Below, piece after piece: positions 46,231-54,733 of a stretch of 64,000 nucleotides of DNA. The translations under genes and the position numbers were made by a program. Under the pieces are notes generated by a model, which saw only the letters and a program-made list of their open reading frames with translations, did no database searches and was not told the origin of the DNA. This DNA comes from Gracilibacillus alcaliphilus (GTDB lineage Bacteria; Bacillota; Bacilli; Bacillales; Amphibacillaceae), in contig NZ_JAFBFA010000007.1 in the NCBI RefSeq assembly GCF_016909015.1, positions 104,342-168,341 of the forward strand, written 5' to 3'. Every line of letters begins with the position of its first letter. Position 1 is the first letter of the stretch.

Positions 46231-47107
46231 CTAACGATTTAGAATCTCTAATACCAGGCTCTGAAATGGCTGCAACTGAATATGATGGTTAGATTTCATA
46301 GTTAAATCACTGTAGTTATTCAGTAAAACATGGAAAGCCAAAGGTAATTCAATGATACATTCTTGCGCTTGAAAGTTATTAATGACATAGATTGTTTAAC
46401 CATTTCCTGTACGTTGATAAGCAACCACATTTTCAACTGTTTCGTACAATGGCGAAAATTCCCCATTGACCAAAACAGAGCGGTATTCTTTTTGTTTGCG
46501 TAACTGAATCATTTTTTTATAATAATTCAAGATGGATGCAGGGTTGGTGCGCTGCTGCTCTACGTTTACTTCGTGATAATTTGTATTTGGCTGTAACCAA
46601 GGAGTGGTCTCCGAGAAACCTGCATATTTGTCACTTGACCATTGCATAGGCGACCGGGCATTGTCACGGCTTCTAGGTGAAATGGAACGCAATGCTTTTT
46701 CTCCATCCATGCCTGCATCAAGAGCTCTTTGATATTGATCATGAGTAGATAAATCATCATAATCATCAATAGAGTCATAATTCACATTGGTCATCCCTAG
46801 TTCTTGTCCTTGATAAAGGAATGGTGTACTCCGTAATAGAAAAAAATGGTTGCCAGCATTTTGGTGCTTAGGTCAGAAATGTGATCGGATGGCAGAAATT
46901 TATTGGATCGACTTGATAATAATTGGAGATATCATATCCATTATCTACCATTGGCGATTGGAAGAAAGGACTAATCCAAATCACATCGATACCGAGGTCT
47001 TCGAGATAATCTAATTTTTCTATAATTCCTCGTAAACCACCAATACCATCATTATTACTATCTTTAAAGCTTTTTGGGTATATTTGATAAACTACCGCTT
47101 CTTTCCA
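46231..47107 (-). pseudogene. broken GH13 alpha-glucosidase (oligo-1,6-glucosidase type)
   Basis: On the minus strand the N-terminal part (WKEAVVYQIYPKSFKDSNND ... DVIWISPFFQSPMVDNGYDI, about 65 codons from 47107) is clearly an oligo-1,6-glucosidase. At about 46870-46895 the frame breaks and jumps to the C-terminal half (NAGNHFFLLRSTPFLYQGQE, then LGMTNVNYDSIDDYDD and SPRSRDNARSPMQW). An in-frame TAA near 46396 cuts the last 55 codons (NNFQAQECIIELPL ... ending at 46231). About 280 residues including all three catalytic acids are missing. The open middle part (46396-46794) is therefore not a functional gene. Confidence 0.85.
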
Positions 47108-47484
47108 TCGCCATCTTCTTATGTCATGGCTTTGTAAAAACGATTCCTAAAGAACTGGAAGAATCAGCTAAAATTGATGGTGCAGGGGAAATAAAGACAT
47201 TTATTAAGATCATATTCCCGCTGCTGCTGCCAATATTAGTCACAATTGCGATTTTGAATATCTTATGGTTATGGAATGATTTCTTATTGCCATTACTCAT
47301 GTTAACAGATGTAAGAAATTATACATTAATCCTGTCTGTTAATATGTTGTTTGGAGAATATAATAACGATTGGCCGAAAATTCTAGCCTCTTTAATTATG
47401 ACTACCGTCCCCATTGTCATCTTCTACGCCTTTTTTCAAAAGTATATTTTGGCAGGGATTGCGGAGGGTGCGGTAAAAGGTTAA
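47108..47484 (+). pseudogene. 5'-truncated MalG-type sugar permease
   Basis: From about 47128 the plus strand encodes the C-terminal 118 residues of a sugar ABC permease: the EAA loop (IPKELEESAKIDGAGEIKTF), two helices and the usual end (FFQKYILAGIAEGAVKG). The first half is absent. It abuts the glucosidase fragment of the opposite strand within about 20 bases, marking a deletion or rearrangement joint. An upstream in-frame codon at 47074 extends into the glucosidase remnant and is an artefact. Confidence 0.85.
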
Positions 47485-47536
47485 TTTGCTAACTTCCTGT
47501 TGATCTCGATTCAATCGTAATTAAGCCCGGCAGGTT

Positions 47537-47610
47537 TTAACAAACTAATATCCCGATAACTCTTGTTACCCATTAGTGAGATAAAGAAAATCCCCACTGA
47601 TGGGAAAAGA
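47537..47610. repeat. dispersed palindromic element, copy 3
   Basis: GATAACTC ... GTTACCCATTAGTGAGAT and ATCCCCACTGATGGGAAAAG ... GTTACC form an imperfect hairpin; inner arms CCCATTAGTG and CCACTGATGGG. It resembles 5164-5240 and 22402-22477. Confidence 0.5.
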
Positions 47611-47703
47611 GTTACCCGCAAATAATCCGTAGTATGTGATGAATGGGAAGATAGGTTATAATAGGGTATAAAATAATTCCCACAAAAAAGGGAGCGGCAT
47701 ACT

Positions 47704-48753
47704 ATGAAAAAAATTATGATTGCAGGTGCGACAGGGGTTCTTGGTAAGTTGGTCTGTCATGAGATCATCAGATTATTTGAAACGCAAACTACATTAATAG
47801 TAACAGACTATAAGAGCGAGCGCGGCAAACAATTTGCAGCTTCTTTCGATCCGCCTGTCCAATTCCGATATCTGGATGTGCGAGACAAGGAAAGTATCGA
47901 ACAGACTGTGAGCGATGTTGACTTGGTAATTGTAATGTTAAAACAAGATAGGCCGGAAATTCAGGCGGTCTGCATTAAGCAGCAAATCTTATCTATCGAT
48001 GTTACTCCTTTTTATCAGTTTGTTAGTCAAGCCAAACAATTGGATCAGCTTGCTAAATCACACCATACTGGTGCGGTGATGATGGCAGGCTTTTTTCCGG
48101 GCCTTTCTGGTCTAATGGTAAAAGCGGCAAAGGCAAGTTTTGATCAAACGAAAAGGGTGGATGTAGGCCTGCTGCAGAATACCAATGCTAATGTCGGCAT
48201 ATCCGGAATCCTCGATATGTTGCAGATTATCAGTGCTCCCGTTGATCAGCAAGCAGGATTTACCAAAAAAAGAAGCATGTATTTTCAGACGTTTACACAA
48301 GAAAAAGAAGTCAGACAGATTGATCATGCCGAGCAAAAACTGTTGGATCAATACTGGCCAGGACTGTCGCTGCATTATTGGACAGCTTGGAATTCCGTGG
48401 GTTTTAATCGACTTGTTTCTTTGATTAAACGAATGGGAGGAATTTCTTTACTTCACCAAAGCGACCCTAGATTTTTAACTAAATTGGTGAAACATAACCC
48501 TGACAAGGATGAACATGCCGTACTCACTATTGAGGTACAAGGAGTGATCGACGGCGAAGAAAAGACAAGACAACTCTCTCTACTGGCTTTTTCGGATTAC
48601 CATATTACCGCGGCGATGACAGCTGCCTTAGCTAAGATTATCATGAACCAAAACATAGAAGGAGTGGTTGCTCCATTTGAAATAACCAGTTTACCGGAAG
48701 TTTTGCAGGTGATGAATATTGCAGATATTCCATTAGAGGATCATTATCTATAA
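47704..48753 (+). CDS. saccharopine dehydrogenase-like NAD(P)-binding protein
   Basis: A 349-residue protein with N-terminal Rossmann motif (KKIMIAGATGVLGKLVCHEI) in the style of saccharopine dehydrogenase NADP-binding domains, and a C-terminal catalytic-like half without a recognised active site. MMAGFFPGLSGLMVKAA resembles the glycine-rich joint in this family. Reaction unknown. GGGAG precedes the ATG. Monocistronic, in front of a membrane protein gene. Confidence 0.75.
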   Translation: MKKIMIAGATGVLGKLVCHEIIRLFETQTTLIVTDYKSERGKQFAASFDPPVQFRYLDVRDKESIEQTVSDVDLVIVMLKQDRPEIQAVCIKQQILSIDVTPFYQFVSQAKQLDQLAKSHHTGAVMMAGFFPGLSGLMVKAAKASFDQTKRVDVGLLQNTNANVGISGILDMLQIISAPVDQQAGFTKKRSMYFQTFTQEKEVRQIDHAEQKLLDQYWPGLSLHYWTAWNSVGFNRLVSLIKRMGGISLLHQSDPRFLTKLVKHNPDKDEHAVLTIEVQGVIDGEEKTRQLSLLAFSDYHITAAMTAALAKIIMNQNIEGVVAPFEITSLPEVLQVMNIADIPLEDHYL

Positions 48754-48857
48754 AGATATCATTTTTTTATGAAAACATATGTTCTTTTTCTCTGTGGCAT
48801 GCTATGATAAGAGAGCGCCATATACGTAGATAGTCTAACAAAAGGAGAAAAAGAGGT

Positions 48858-49337
48858 ATGACAGGAAAAACACATATAATGGCCGGTATAACAGCAACAA
48901 CGGTTGTAGCAGCTATATCGGGAGAGTATGAGGCAGAATGGCTGATTGCGGCAGGGGCAGTTGGCGGATTAATTCCGGATATTTGTCATAGTGGAAGCAA
49001 AATCGGCCGGAGATTTCCACTCGTTTCTAAATTGGTCAATACGATATTTGGCCACCGGACTTTTACCCATAGTTTATTATTTTTAGCATTGATGGCCTTA
49101 ATTTTATCGAAAGCGGTAAGTAATCCATCGATAACCATGGGGATTTTGATTGGTATGGCCACACATTTATTATTGGATGCGGCTACCAAGCAAGGGATTA
49201 AACTGTTATACCCGTCTAAAATTACCGTCCGTTTTCCCGTAACAACCAAGACTGGCGGTAAAGCAGAGAATATTCTTTTATTGATAATGACCGGGATTAC
49301 GCTCTACTTTGCTAATGATATCGTCGGCTTGTTTTAG
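48858..49337 (+). CDS. YdjM-family membrane metal-dependent hydrolase
   Basis: A 159-residue polytopic membrane protein with the family's histidine motifs: MTGKTHIMAGI at the start, GGLIPDICHSGSKIGRR, GHRTFTHSLLF and THLLLDAATKQGI. In E. coli YdjM is an SOS gene and the family is called LexA-regulated or metal-dependent hydrolase; biochemical function remains unclear. Start ATG 48858 with AAAGGAG upstream; a -10 box TATGAT lies at about 48803. Confidence 0.82.
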   Translation: MTGKTHIMAGITATTVVAAISGEYEAEWLIAAGAVGGLIPDICHSGSKIGRRFPLVSKLVNTIFGHRTFTHSLLFLALMALILSKAVSNPSITMGILIGMATHLLLDAATKQGIKLLYPSKITVRFPVTTKTGGKAENILLLIMTGITLYFANDIVGLF

Positions 49338-49409
49338 AAAGTAACTTTTGCTGAAGCTCTGAAATTACATACACTGTGCGTTGGTTCCCTGACCATGCAA
49401 GGTAAGAAG

Positions 49410-50150
49410 CTAGCGGATTATTTCATCAGACGGCTGGCTGGAAAGTTTGCGAGCGATTGATTCAAGAATATAGACAACGGGAACTTGCGTAGTAATATTA
49501 GAAGTTTGAAACCACTCCTCTGTTACATAGTAAGCCAGATTAATATCAGACAATTTGGCAATCGTTGATAACTTATTATTGGTAATACTGATGATTTTGC
49601 TGCCATCTTGTTTTAATTGGTTGATTTGGGTGATAGTAAAGGGGTTCTCACCAGATACAGAAAGCACAATCGCGATATTATTATGACGGAACTTAGAATG
49701 AATCGGGTAATGAGGGTCTTTAATATAGACCGAAAATTTACCAATACTTGAGAAATACCGTGCACCATATTCGGCCAGAATCCCTGAACTGCCCATACCT
49801 GAGAACATGACACTATCCGCCTTCGCAATCAGGGAGGCGGCTTCCTCAATCCGCTTCTCCAAATCCCCTGTAAGTGTCCGTTCAAAAAACTCGGTGATCG
49901 AATGTTGCGGGCTTTTTATAATCGTCTTTTCTTGACGGTCTAAATTCATTTTTAACTTCACTTTAAATTCAGAAAATCCTTCACAATTAATCTTTCGGCA
50001 AAAACGTAAAATAGTAGCAGTAGATACATGTGTAGCGTCTGCTAATTCTCTAATCCTCATATAGGCAACTTTTTCACTATTTTGTGCAATATAATTATAT
50101 AGTGATAATTCTAGTTCATTAAATGAAGCAATCATTTCATGCGTAAACAT
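49410..50150 (-). CDS. RpiR/MurR-family transcriptional regulator
   Basis: A 246-residue regulator with N-terminal HTH (RIRELADATHVSTATILRFC RK, about residues 33-55) and a C-terminal SIS domain that binds a phosphosugar (SGMGSSGILAEYGARYFSS; VLSVSGENPFTITQI). It is divergent from the 6-phospho-beta-glucosidase gene and likely controls it, sensing its substrate. ATG 50150 has an AACGGGATGTG stretch upstream, a weak ribosome binding site. Confidence 0.88.
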   Translation of the reverse strand: MFTHEMIASFNELELSLYNYIAQNSEKVAYMRIRELADATHVSTATILRFCRKINCEGFSEFKVKLKMNLDRQEKTIIKSPQHSITEFFERTLTGDLEKRIEEAASLIAKADSVMFSGMGSSGILAEYGARYFSSIGKFSVYIKDPHYPIHSKFRHNNIAIVLSVSGENPFTITQINQLKQDGSKIISITNNKLSTIAKLSDINLAYYVTEEWFQTSNITTQVPVVYILESIARKLSSQPSDEIIR

Positions 50151-50200
50151 GTTTATTCACATCCCGTTCCACACAGAGTAAGTATATTATAGCATCTTTT

Positions 50201-50300
50201 TGTAACAATATGTAACAAGGATGAAACAAATCTCAAAGTGTGTTACATTCGACAGAAAGCCTAGCAGGTGTTTACTTTCATCTGTTTGAATTTCTATAAT
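50201..50300 (+). promoter_or_regulatory. promoter of the 6-phospho-beta-glucosidase gene with candidate operators
   Basis: TTTACT (50271) and TATAAT (50295) are 18 bases apart. Upstream lie TGTAACA at 50201 and 50211 and its inverse TGTTACA at 50241, plausible sites for the divergently encoded RpiR regulator. Confidence 0.45.
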
Positions 50301-50331
50301 GGTAATAACAAGAAAAATAGGAGGTTATATA

Positions 50332-51774
50332 ATGGCAGACAAATCCTATACCTTTCCAGAAGGATTCTTATGGGGAGGCGCAACAGCAGCTAATCAAATT
50401 GAAGGTGGTTTTAACGAAGGGAACAAAGGGTTAAACATTGCAGATGTCTTACCAGGCGGGAAGGGACGTCTAAATATTCTTAAGGAACCTGGATTTAACT
50501 TCGAGGTTGATCATGATAAGTATGATTATCCTAACCATGAGGCAATCGATTTCTATCATCGTTATAAAGAAGATATTGCTTTATTTGCGGAAATGGGTTT
50601 TAAAGTATTTCGTCTATCTATTGCTTGGACAAGAATTTTCCCTAATGGTGATGAGACAGAGCCAAATGAGGATGGACTAGCCTTCTATGATCGTGTCTTA
50701 GATGAGTTGCTTCAACATAATATTGAACCAGTTGTGACGATTTCTCACTACGAAATGCCTGTCAACCTGGTCAAGAATTATGGCGGCTGGAGAAGCAGGG
50801 AAGTCGTTACTTTTTTTGAGCGTTATGCACAGGTGATCTTGAATCGTTATAAAAATAAAGTGAAATATTGGATGACATTTAATGAAATTAACAGTGGTTT
50901 AGTGATGCCAATTATGGGATTAGGCTTCTCGATTCAAAAAGAGGAAGATAAGTATCAGCCTACTTTCCAAGCTTATCACCATCAGTTTGTAGCAAGCAGT
51001 TTAGCAGTAAAAGCTTGTCATGAAATTATTCCAGAAGCACTGATCGGCTGTATGATTATTTATGCGCCAGTGTATGCCTATGATTCTAATCCAGAGAATG
51101 TGATGCATGCCTTGCAAGAAGAGCGTTTATTCAATAACTTCTGTGCAGATGTACAAGTACGCGGGGAATATCCAGCTTTTATAAACCGCTACTTTAAAGA
51201 ACACAATATTGAGTTAGATATCAAAGCAGGCGACCTTGAGCTCATTAAAGAGCATACCGTAGATTACATTGCATTTAGTTACTATATGAGCCGTACGGAA
51301 AAAGAAGCGAAGTTACCAGAAGAACAAACCCAAGGCAATATTATGGGCGGCGTAAGTAATCCATTCTTAAAAGCCAGCGATTGGGGCTGGGAAATCGATC
51401 CGACTGGCTTGCGTATTTCATTAAATGAGTTGTATGATCGTTACCGTAAACCGCTTTTTATCGTGGAGAATGGGCTAGGAGCGAAAGATACGATAGAGGA
51501 AGACGGTTCTGTTAATGATGATTATCGTATTGATTACCTAAGAGACCACATTGCTGCAATGGGAGAAGCTATTGAAGATGGTGTGGATCTAATGGGATAT
51601 ACACCATGGGGCTGTATTGACCTTGTCAGTGCTTCCACTGGTGAAATGTCGAAACGTTATGGGTTTATCTATGTGGATAAAGATGATGAAGGCAACGGTA
51701 CCTTAGACAGAAGCCGGAAGAAATCCTTCTATTGGTATCAGCAAGTAATTAAGACAAATGGCAAAGAATTATAA
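50332..51774 (+). CDS. 6-phospho-beta-glucosidase, glycoside hydrolase family 1
   Basis: A 480-residue GH1 enzyme that cleaves phosphorylated beta-glucosides after PTS uptake. Seen: GFLWGGATAANQIEGGF at the start, acid/base Glu in MTFNEINS, nucleophile Glu in LFIVENGLGA, and the phosphate-binding MSKRYGFIYVD loop that distinguishes 6-phospho enzymes. ATG 50332 has AGGAGG directly upstream; longer in-frame starts overlap the promoter. No PTS gene accompanies it, so uptake must be encoded elsewhere. Confidence 0.93.
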   Translation: MADKSYTFPEGFLWGGATAANQIEGGFNEGNKGLNIADVLPGGKGRLNILKEPGFNFEVDHDKYDYPNHEAIDFYHRYKEDIALFAEMGFKVFRLSIAWTRIFPNGDETEPNEDGLAFYDRVLDELLQHNIEPVVTISHYEMPVNLVKNYGGWRSREVVTFFERYAQVILNRYKNKVKYWMTFNEINSGLVMPIMGLGFSIQKEEDKYQPTFQAYHHQFVASSLAVKACHEIIPEALIGCMIIYAPVYAYDSNPENVMHALQEERLFNNFCADVQVRGEYPAFINRYFKEHNIELDIKAGDLELIKEHTVDYIAFSYYMSRTEKEAKLPEEQTQGNIMGGVSNPFLKASDWGWEIDPTGLRISLNELYDRYRKPLFIVENGLGAKDTIEEDGSVNDDYRIDYLRDHIAAMGEAIEDGVDLMGYTPWGCIDLVSASTGEMSKRYGFIYVDKDDEGNGTLDRSRKKSFYWYQQVIKTNGKEL

Positions 51775-51782
51775 GATGAACG

Positions 51783-51813
51783 AAAAGCCCAGAGTAAAAT
51801 CCGGGCTTTTTTC
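51783..51813 (+). terminator. terminator after the 6-phospho-beta-glucosidase gene
   Basis: AAAAGCCC pairs with GGGCTTTT and is followed by more T residues. Confidence 0.8.
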
Positions 51814-51981
51814 TGTATGAAATGGGAGCTGTTTTATCAAAAAAAGTGATAATTAGGAGGTTTGTTTGCTCATATGATGATATCAAGCTAAGTCTCCTTC
51901 TTTATACCAAATAATACTTCAACTTTCCCATTTCGTGTAGAATAGAGAGTAAGTATGAAATAGGAATAAGGGGTGTTACAT

Positions 51982-52746
51982 ATGTCACAAAGTCAATCAA
52001 CTATTCAAATTGAAGGAGCTATTAATTTTCGTGATTTAGGTGGCTATTTGACGGCAGACGGGCGGAGAGTCAAGTATGGACTGCTCTATCGATCTGGTGA
52101 TCTATCACAGGTAACGGAACAAGGGAAACAGCATTTAAAGGAGTTAGGTATTCGGCGTATCTGTGATTTCCGCGGGGAAATGGAGAGGCATAACCATCCA
52201 GATCCGGTGTTGGCAGATGTTGATCATGTAGCTTTATCGCTTATCCAAGAAGAACAAATAGTTGACCCACGTCAGCAGCAGAAACATGTACAAGAATTAG
52301 CAGAGAACATTAATCCGGAGCAGCTATTAATAGAAATCAATCGAATGATGGTAGATCAAGAGTCTTTGTTACGTCAGTTTATCGATCTGGTATTAGATAC
52401 AGCACAAACGCCATTAGTTTTTCATTGTACGGCAGGCAAGGATAGAACGGGAATCGGCGGCGCCTTGATTTTGATGACATTGGGTGTATCGAAGGAGCTT
52501 GTGATTGAAGATTATTTGAAAACCAATCAAAATGCACATCAATTAATGCGTTTGAACCCGCATCCTGCGAAAGATGAGGGAATGGACGATTTTTTAGAGG
52601 GCATGATGGGGGCAAAAGTGGAGTATATTGGTGCTTTCTTAGACGGGATCGATAAGAAGTACGGTGCCTTTGATATCTTTTTAGAACAAGGTCTTGGTAT
52701 TTCAGCTGAACAGAGAAACAAACTGAAAGATTTTTATTTAGAATAA
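51982..52746 (+). CDS. tyrosine/dual-specificity phosphatase family protein
   Basis: A 254-residue protein of the bacterial tyrosine phosphatase family (Y_phosphatase3/LipA-like). The N-terminal NFRDLGGY and the P-loop HCTAGKDRTGIG (Cys and Arg of CX5R) are present. Cytoplasmic. Such enzymes act on phosphotyrosine or phosphoinositides; the substrate here is unknown. ATG 51982 preferred over the GTG three codons upstream, which overlaps the AAGGGG ribosome binding site. Confidence 0.88.
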   Translation: MSQSQSTIQIEGAINFRDLGGYLTADGRRVKYGLLYRSGDLSQVTEQGKQHLKELGIRRICDFRGEMERHNHPDPVLADVDHVALSLIQEEQIVDPRQQQKHVQELAENINPEQLLIEINRMMVDQESLLRQFIDLVLDTAQTPLVFHCTAGKDRTGIGGALILMTLGVSKELVIEDYLKTNQNAHQLMRLNPHPAKDEGMDDFLEGMMGAKVEYIGAFLDGIDKKYGAFDIFLEQGLGISAEQRNKLKDFYLE

Positions 52747-52754
52747 AAGACTAA

Positions 52755-52797
52755 ACAAGCCCCTACCGCTATAGGTGTAGAGGCTTGTGTTTTTTTA
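52755..52797. terminator. terminator between convergent genes
   Basis: A 12-bp stem with one mismatch (ACAAGCCCCTAC at 52755 with GTAGAGGCTTGT at 52777) and a T-run on plus; it also overlaps the end of the minus-strand ACT gene. Confidence 0.75.
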
Positions 52798-53175
52798 TTC
52801 ATTAATAGTATATCCAGCTTCCTTTAGAACACGGACTGCTTCTTCTAAAGAATTTTCTTTCACCAACATATAATCGGTATTAAAGGTTGATAAGGCAAAA
52901 ATACTGATATGATGATCAGCTAGGATGGTGCTCAGTTTGGCTAAAATACCTGTCAGTGAGAAATCTAGAATACCGTCGATTTTGAGGCAGCGCCAGTCAT
53001 CTTCTCTATCCAGCAGGGAATAAGCCTCAAATTGATGTTGACTAGCACATACAATAGAGCATTCCTCCTTGGTGTAAGTAATCGAAAATAATTCCCCCAC
53101 TGTGTCTATTGGAGGGTTTGCACGAGGGTCTAATTTAATGACAGATAAGTTATCTTTTAAAATCACTATTTTCAT
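52795..53175 (-). CDS. ACT-domain protein
   Basis: A 126-residue protein with two small ACT-like halves (GELFSITYTKEECSIVC; LDFSLTGILAKLSTILADHH). It resembles stand-alone ACT proteins (COG3603) that bind amino acids. ATG 53175 follows AGAAGGAG; a longer in-frame start runs through a poly-A tract and is unlikely. Confidence 0.82.
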   Translation of the reverse strand: MKIVILKDNLSVIKLDPRANPPIDTVGELFSITYTKEECSIVCASQHQFEAYSLLDREDDWRCLKIDGILDFSLTGILAKLSTILADHHISIFALSTFNTDYMLVKENSLEEAVRVLKEAGYTINE

Positions 53176-53462
53176 AATTTGCTCCTTCTTTTTTTTTTTG
53201 ATGAAAGTAAGGGAAACTGAAAACATCGAGAAAGTGAGCAAAGGCAGTATTTGACAGCCATGTCCGATATCTCGATATTGGCAACAAAGACAAGATAAGA
53301 GTTAGTTGAATGAAAAATGGCCGGCAGTTTTGTTGTGTGTTTCTATAAATATGTGCTGTCACTTCTTTGGTGACCTAGATTTTTTTGAGTTTTGGTAAGG
53401 AACTGCAGATGGAGATAATAATTTTTGAACGTCCTCGATTAACGTTAATATCTATTAAGTAT

Positions 53463-53595
53463 GTCGCTTCTTTGCATAGTACCTGATATTCCTTGATTCA
53501 TAGGATTTTTTTACCGTAGCAAAGTTCATTCCACAATAGTGAAATAGCCTTGAAATCTTGTCAGGACACATGGAAATGCAGTGTTTTGATAGTTA
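53463..53595. repeat. dispersed non-coding repeat, copy A
   Basis: About 130 bases that recur at 55619-55751 in the same orientation at roughly 80 per cent identity by eye. Shared blocks include CTTTGCATAGTA/CTTGCATAGTAT, GATATTCC, TTTTTTTACCGTA, CAAAGTTCAT, AAATAGCC and TGAAATC.TGTCA. No coding potential on either strand that I can defend. Confidence 0.7.
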
Positions 53596-53655
53596 TTCGC
53601 CTTTTTTAGGGAAATATGCTCCAGTTTTCTTCTTTCTTCGCATCAAAATAACGGC

Positions 53656-53830
53656 TTATATTAATAAAACTGTAACGATGATAATGCAGCTGTAAATAAT
53701 AAAGCTTGAACCTATAAAATCACTGAATTTAGTTCCGGATATGTGTGCTTTATAAGGATCTTCAGGATAACGAACATGAATTGAAGCGTGCCCAAGTGTC
53801 GCACCCTCTTTTAGAAGAATTGTAAAATAT
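53656..53830 (-). pseudogene. fragment of a DUF3592-like membrane protein
   Basis: The minus-strand frame reads GATLGHASIHVRYPEDPYKA and then a hydrophobic helix (SFIIYSCIIIVTVLLI) before TAA, the ending of DUF3592 proteins. Two stop codons lie in frame just upstream, so only the tail survives. Confidence 0.55.
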
Positions 53831-53869
53831 TATTATACCATAAATGTATTTGCGCAAACTTATCGCAGT

Positions 53870-53948
53870 GTAACTGGCTGTAAGCCTCCCACTTCAAGAA
53901 GTAAGGGAACCCGTCATGTCTAAGTGGGAGATCCAACAGCCAGTAACG
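53870..53948. repeat. long imperfect hairpin, possible mobile element end
   Basis: GTAACTGGCTGT ... TCCCACTT on the left is matched by the inverse of AAGTGGGA ... ACAGCCAGTAAC on the right, about 26 paired bases with a few mismatches and a loop of 25. It reminds me of IS200/IS605 end hairpins but no transposase is near. Confidence 0.45.
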
Positions 53949-54271
53949 GCCTGATTGGTTCAACTCAACTAACTTCCAGCTGGGAGAGAGGAAACAGATT
54001 AATTTCGAGAACTTTGAAGTTTCTGTTCTATTTTGGATTGGTTTAGTAAGCATACTGGTGCTATTAGGTATTACTTTTAAACGTAAGACAGAAAAGAAAC
54101 AAAACATATTAGAAAAGTGAGTTATATGGTTATACAGTACTTATTATGAGTGCCATACAACAAAAATACCGCCAGATGATAAATACGTTATCTGGCAGTA
54201 TACTATTCAGATTCTATTTGCGGTATCAGCCTCAGTTACCATAATAAAAGGATGGGACAGGTTGATGGTCG

Positions 54272-54664
54272 TTATGCCCCAAACGAATACATACCTACAT
54301 GGTTACCCTCGGTGTCGCTAAAAACAGCCCATACTGGACCTCCAAACTGACTTTCATCTTGTGCGGGGTGTACCACTTTGCCACCTGCATTCTCTACTTC
54401 TTTCAGTTGTGCCTCGACATCTTCAACCAAAATCATGATAAGTGGACGGTCAAATCCTTCGCTGCGCGGACGAAAATCGCCATTGATAGCTCCTGCCTCT
54501 GTTGGGTTGCCTTGCTCGTCGGCTGGTGTGGTATATGCCCACAAATTGCCGCCGCCTTGTTCTGGCGTAGCCCAGCCAAAGACTTCAGCATAAAACTTAC
54601 TTGCCCGTGCCATATCATCGGCTGGCAGTTCAAAAAATGCTACTTTGTTTGCTTGTTTTGACAT
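54272..54664 (-). CDS. VOC-family (glyoxalase/bleomycin-resistance fold) protein
   Basis: A 130-residue single-domain protein: KVAFFELPADDMARASKFYA at the start, GAINGDFRP, LIMILVEDVEAQLKEVENAG and VWAVFSDTEGNHVGMYS at the end, the metal-binding fold pattern. Often annotated as glyoxalase-like; substrate unknown. ATG 54664 with AAAGGAGAG upstream. It lies just downstream of an AraC-type regulator on the same strand. Confidence 0.88.
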   Translation of the reverse strand: MSKQANKVAFFELPADDMARASKFYAEVFGWATPEQGGGNLWAYTTPADEQGNPTEAGAINGDFRPRSEGFDRPLIMILVEDVEAQLKEVENAGGKVVHPAQDESQFGGPVWAVFSDTEGNHVGMYSFGA

Positions 54665-54733
54665 ATCTTTACTCTCCTTTACTAGTAATATATGTCTAGT
54701 ATAGTAAGTAGCAGATGACATGTATTGTACAAA

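Larger units (their letters stand above)
53176..54271. other. decayed intergenic region with gene remnants and repeats
   Basis: Over a kilobase without an intact gene. It contains, in order, one copy of a dispersed repeat (53463-53595), a minus-strand fragment of a DUF3592-like membrane protein (53656-53830), a long imperfect hairpin (53870-53948), and a plus-strand frame at about 53951-54120 (after an in-frame TAA) whose last 40 codons read as a membrane-protein end (FWIGLVSILVLLGITFKRKT). No start codon with ribosome binding site is present for that frame, so I take it as a remnant too. Confidence 0.45.

Noticed and set aside
46396..46794. A 132-codon glucosidase-like open frame as an intact small gene
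   Set aside because: It is only the middle of a decayed GH13 gene; homology continues past its stop codon and upstream in another frame.
53811..54107. A 98-codon minus-strand frame over the hairpin
   Set aside because: Its sequence is produced by the hairpin arms and the antisense of a membrane-protein remnant; no start signal.
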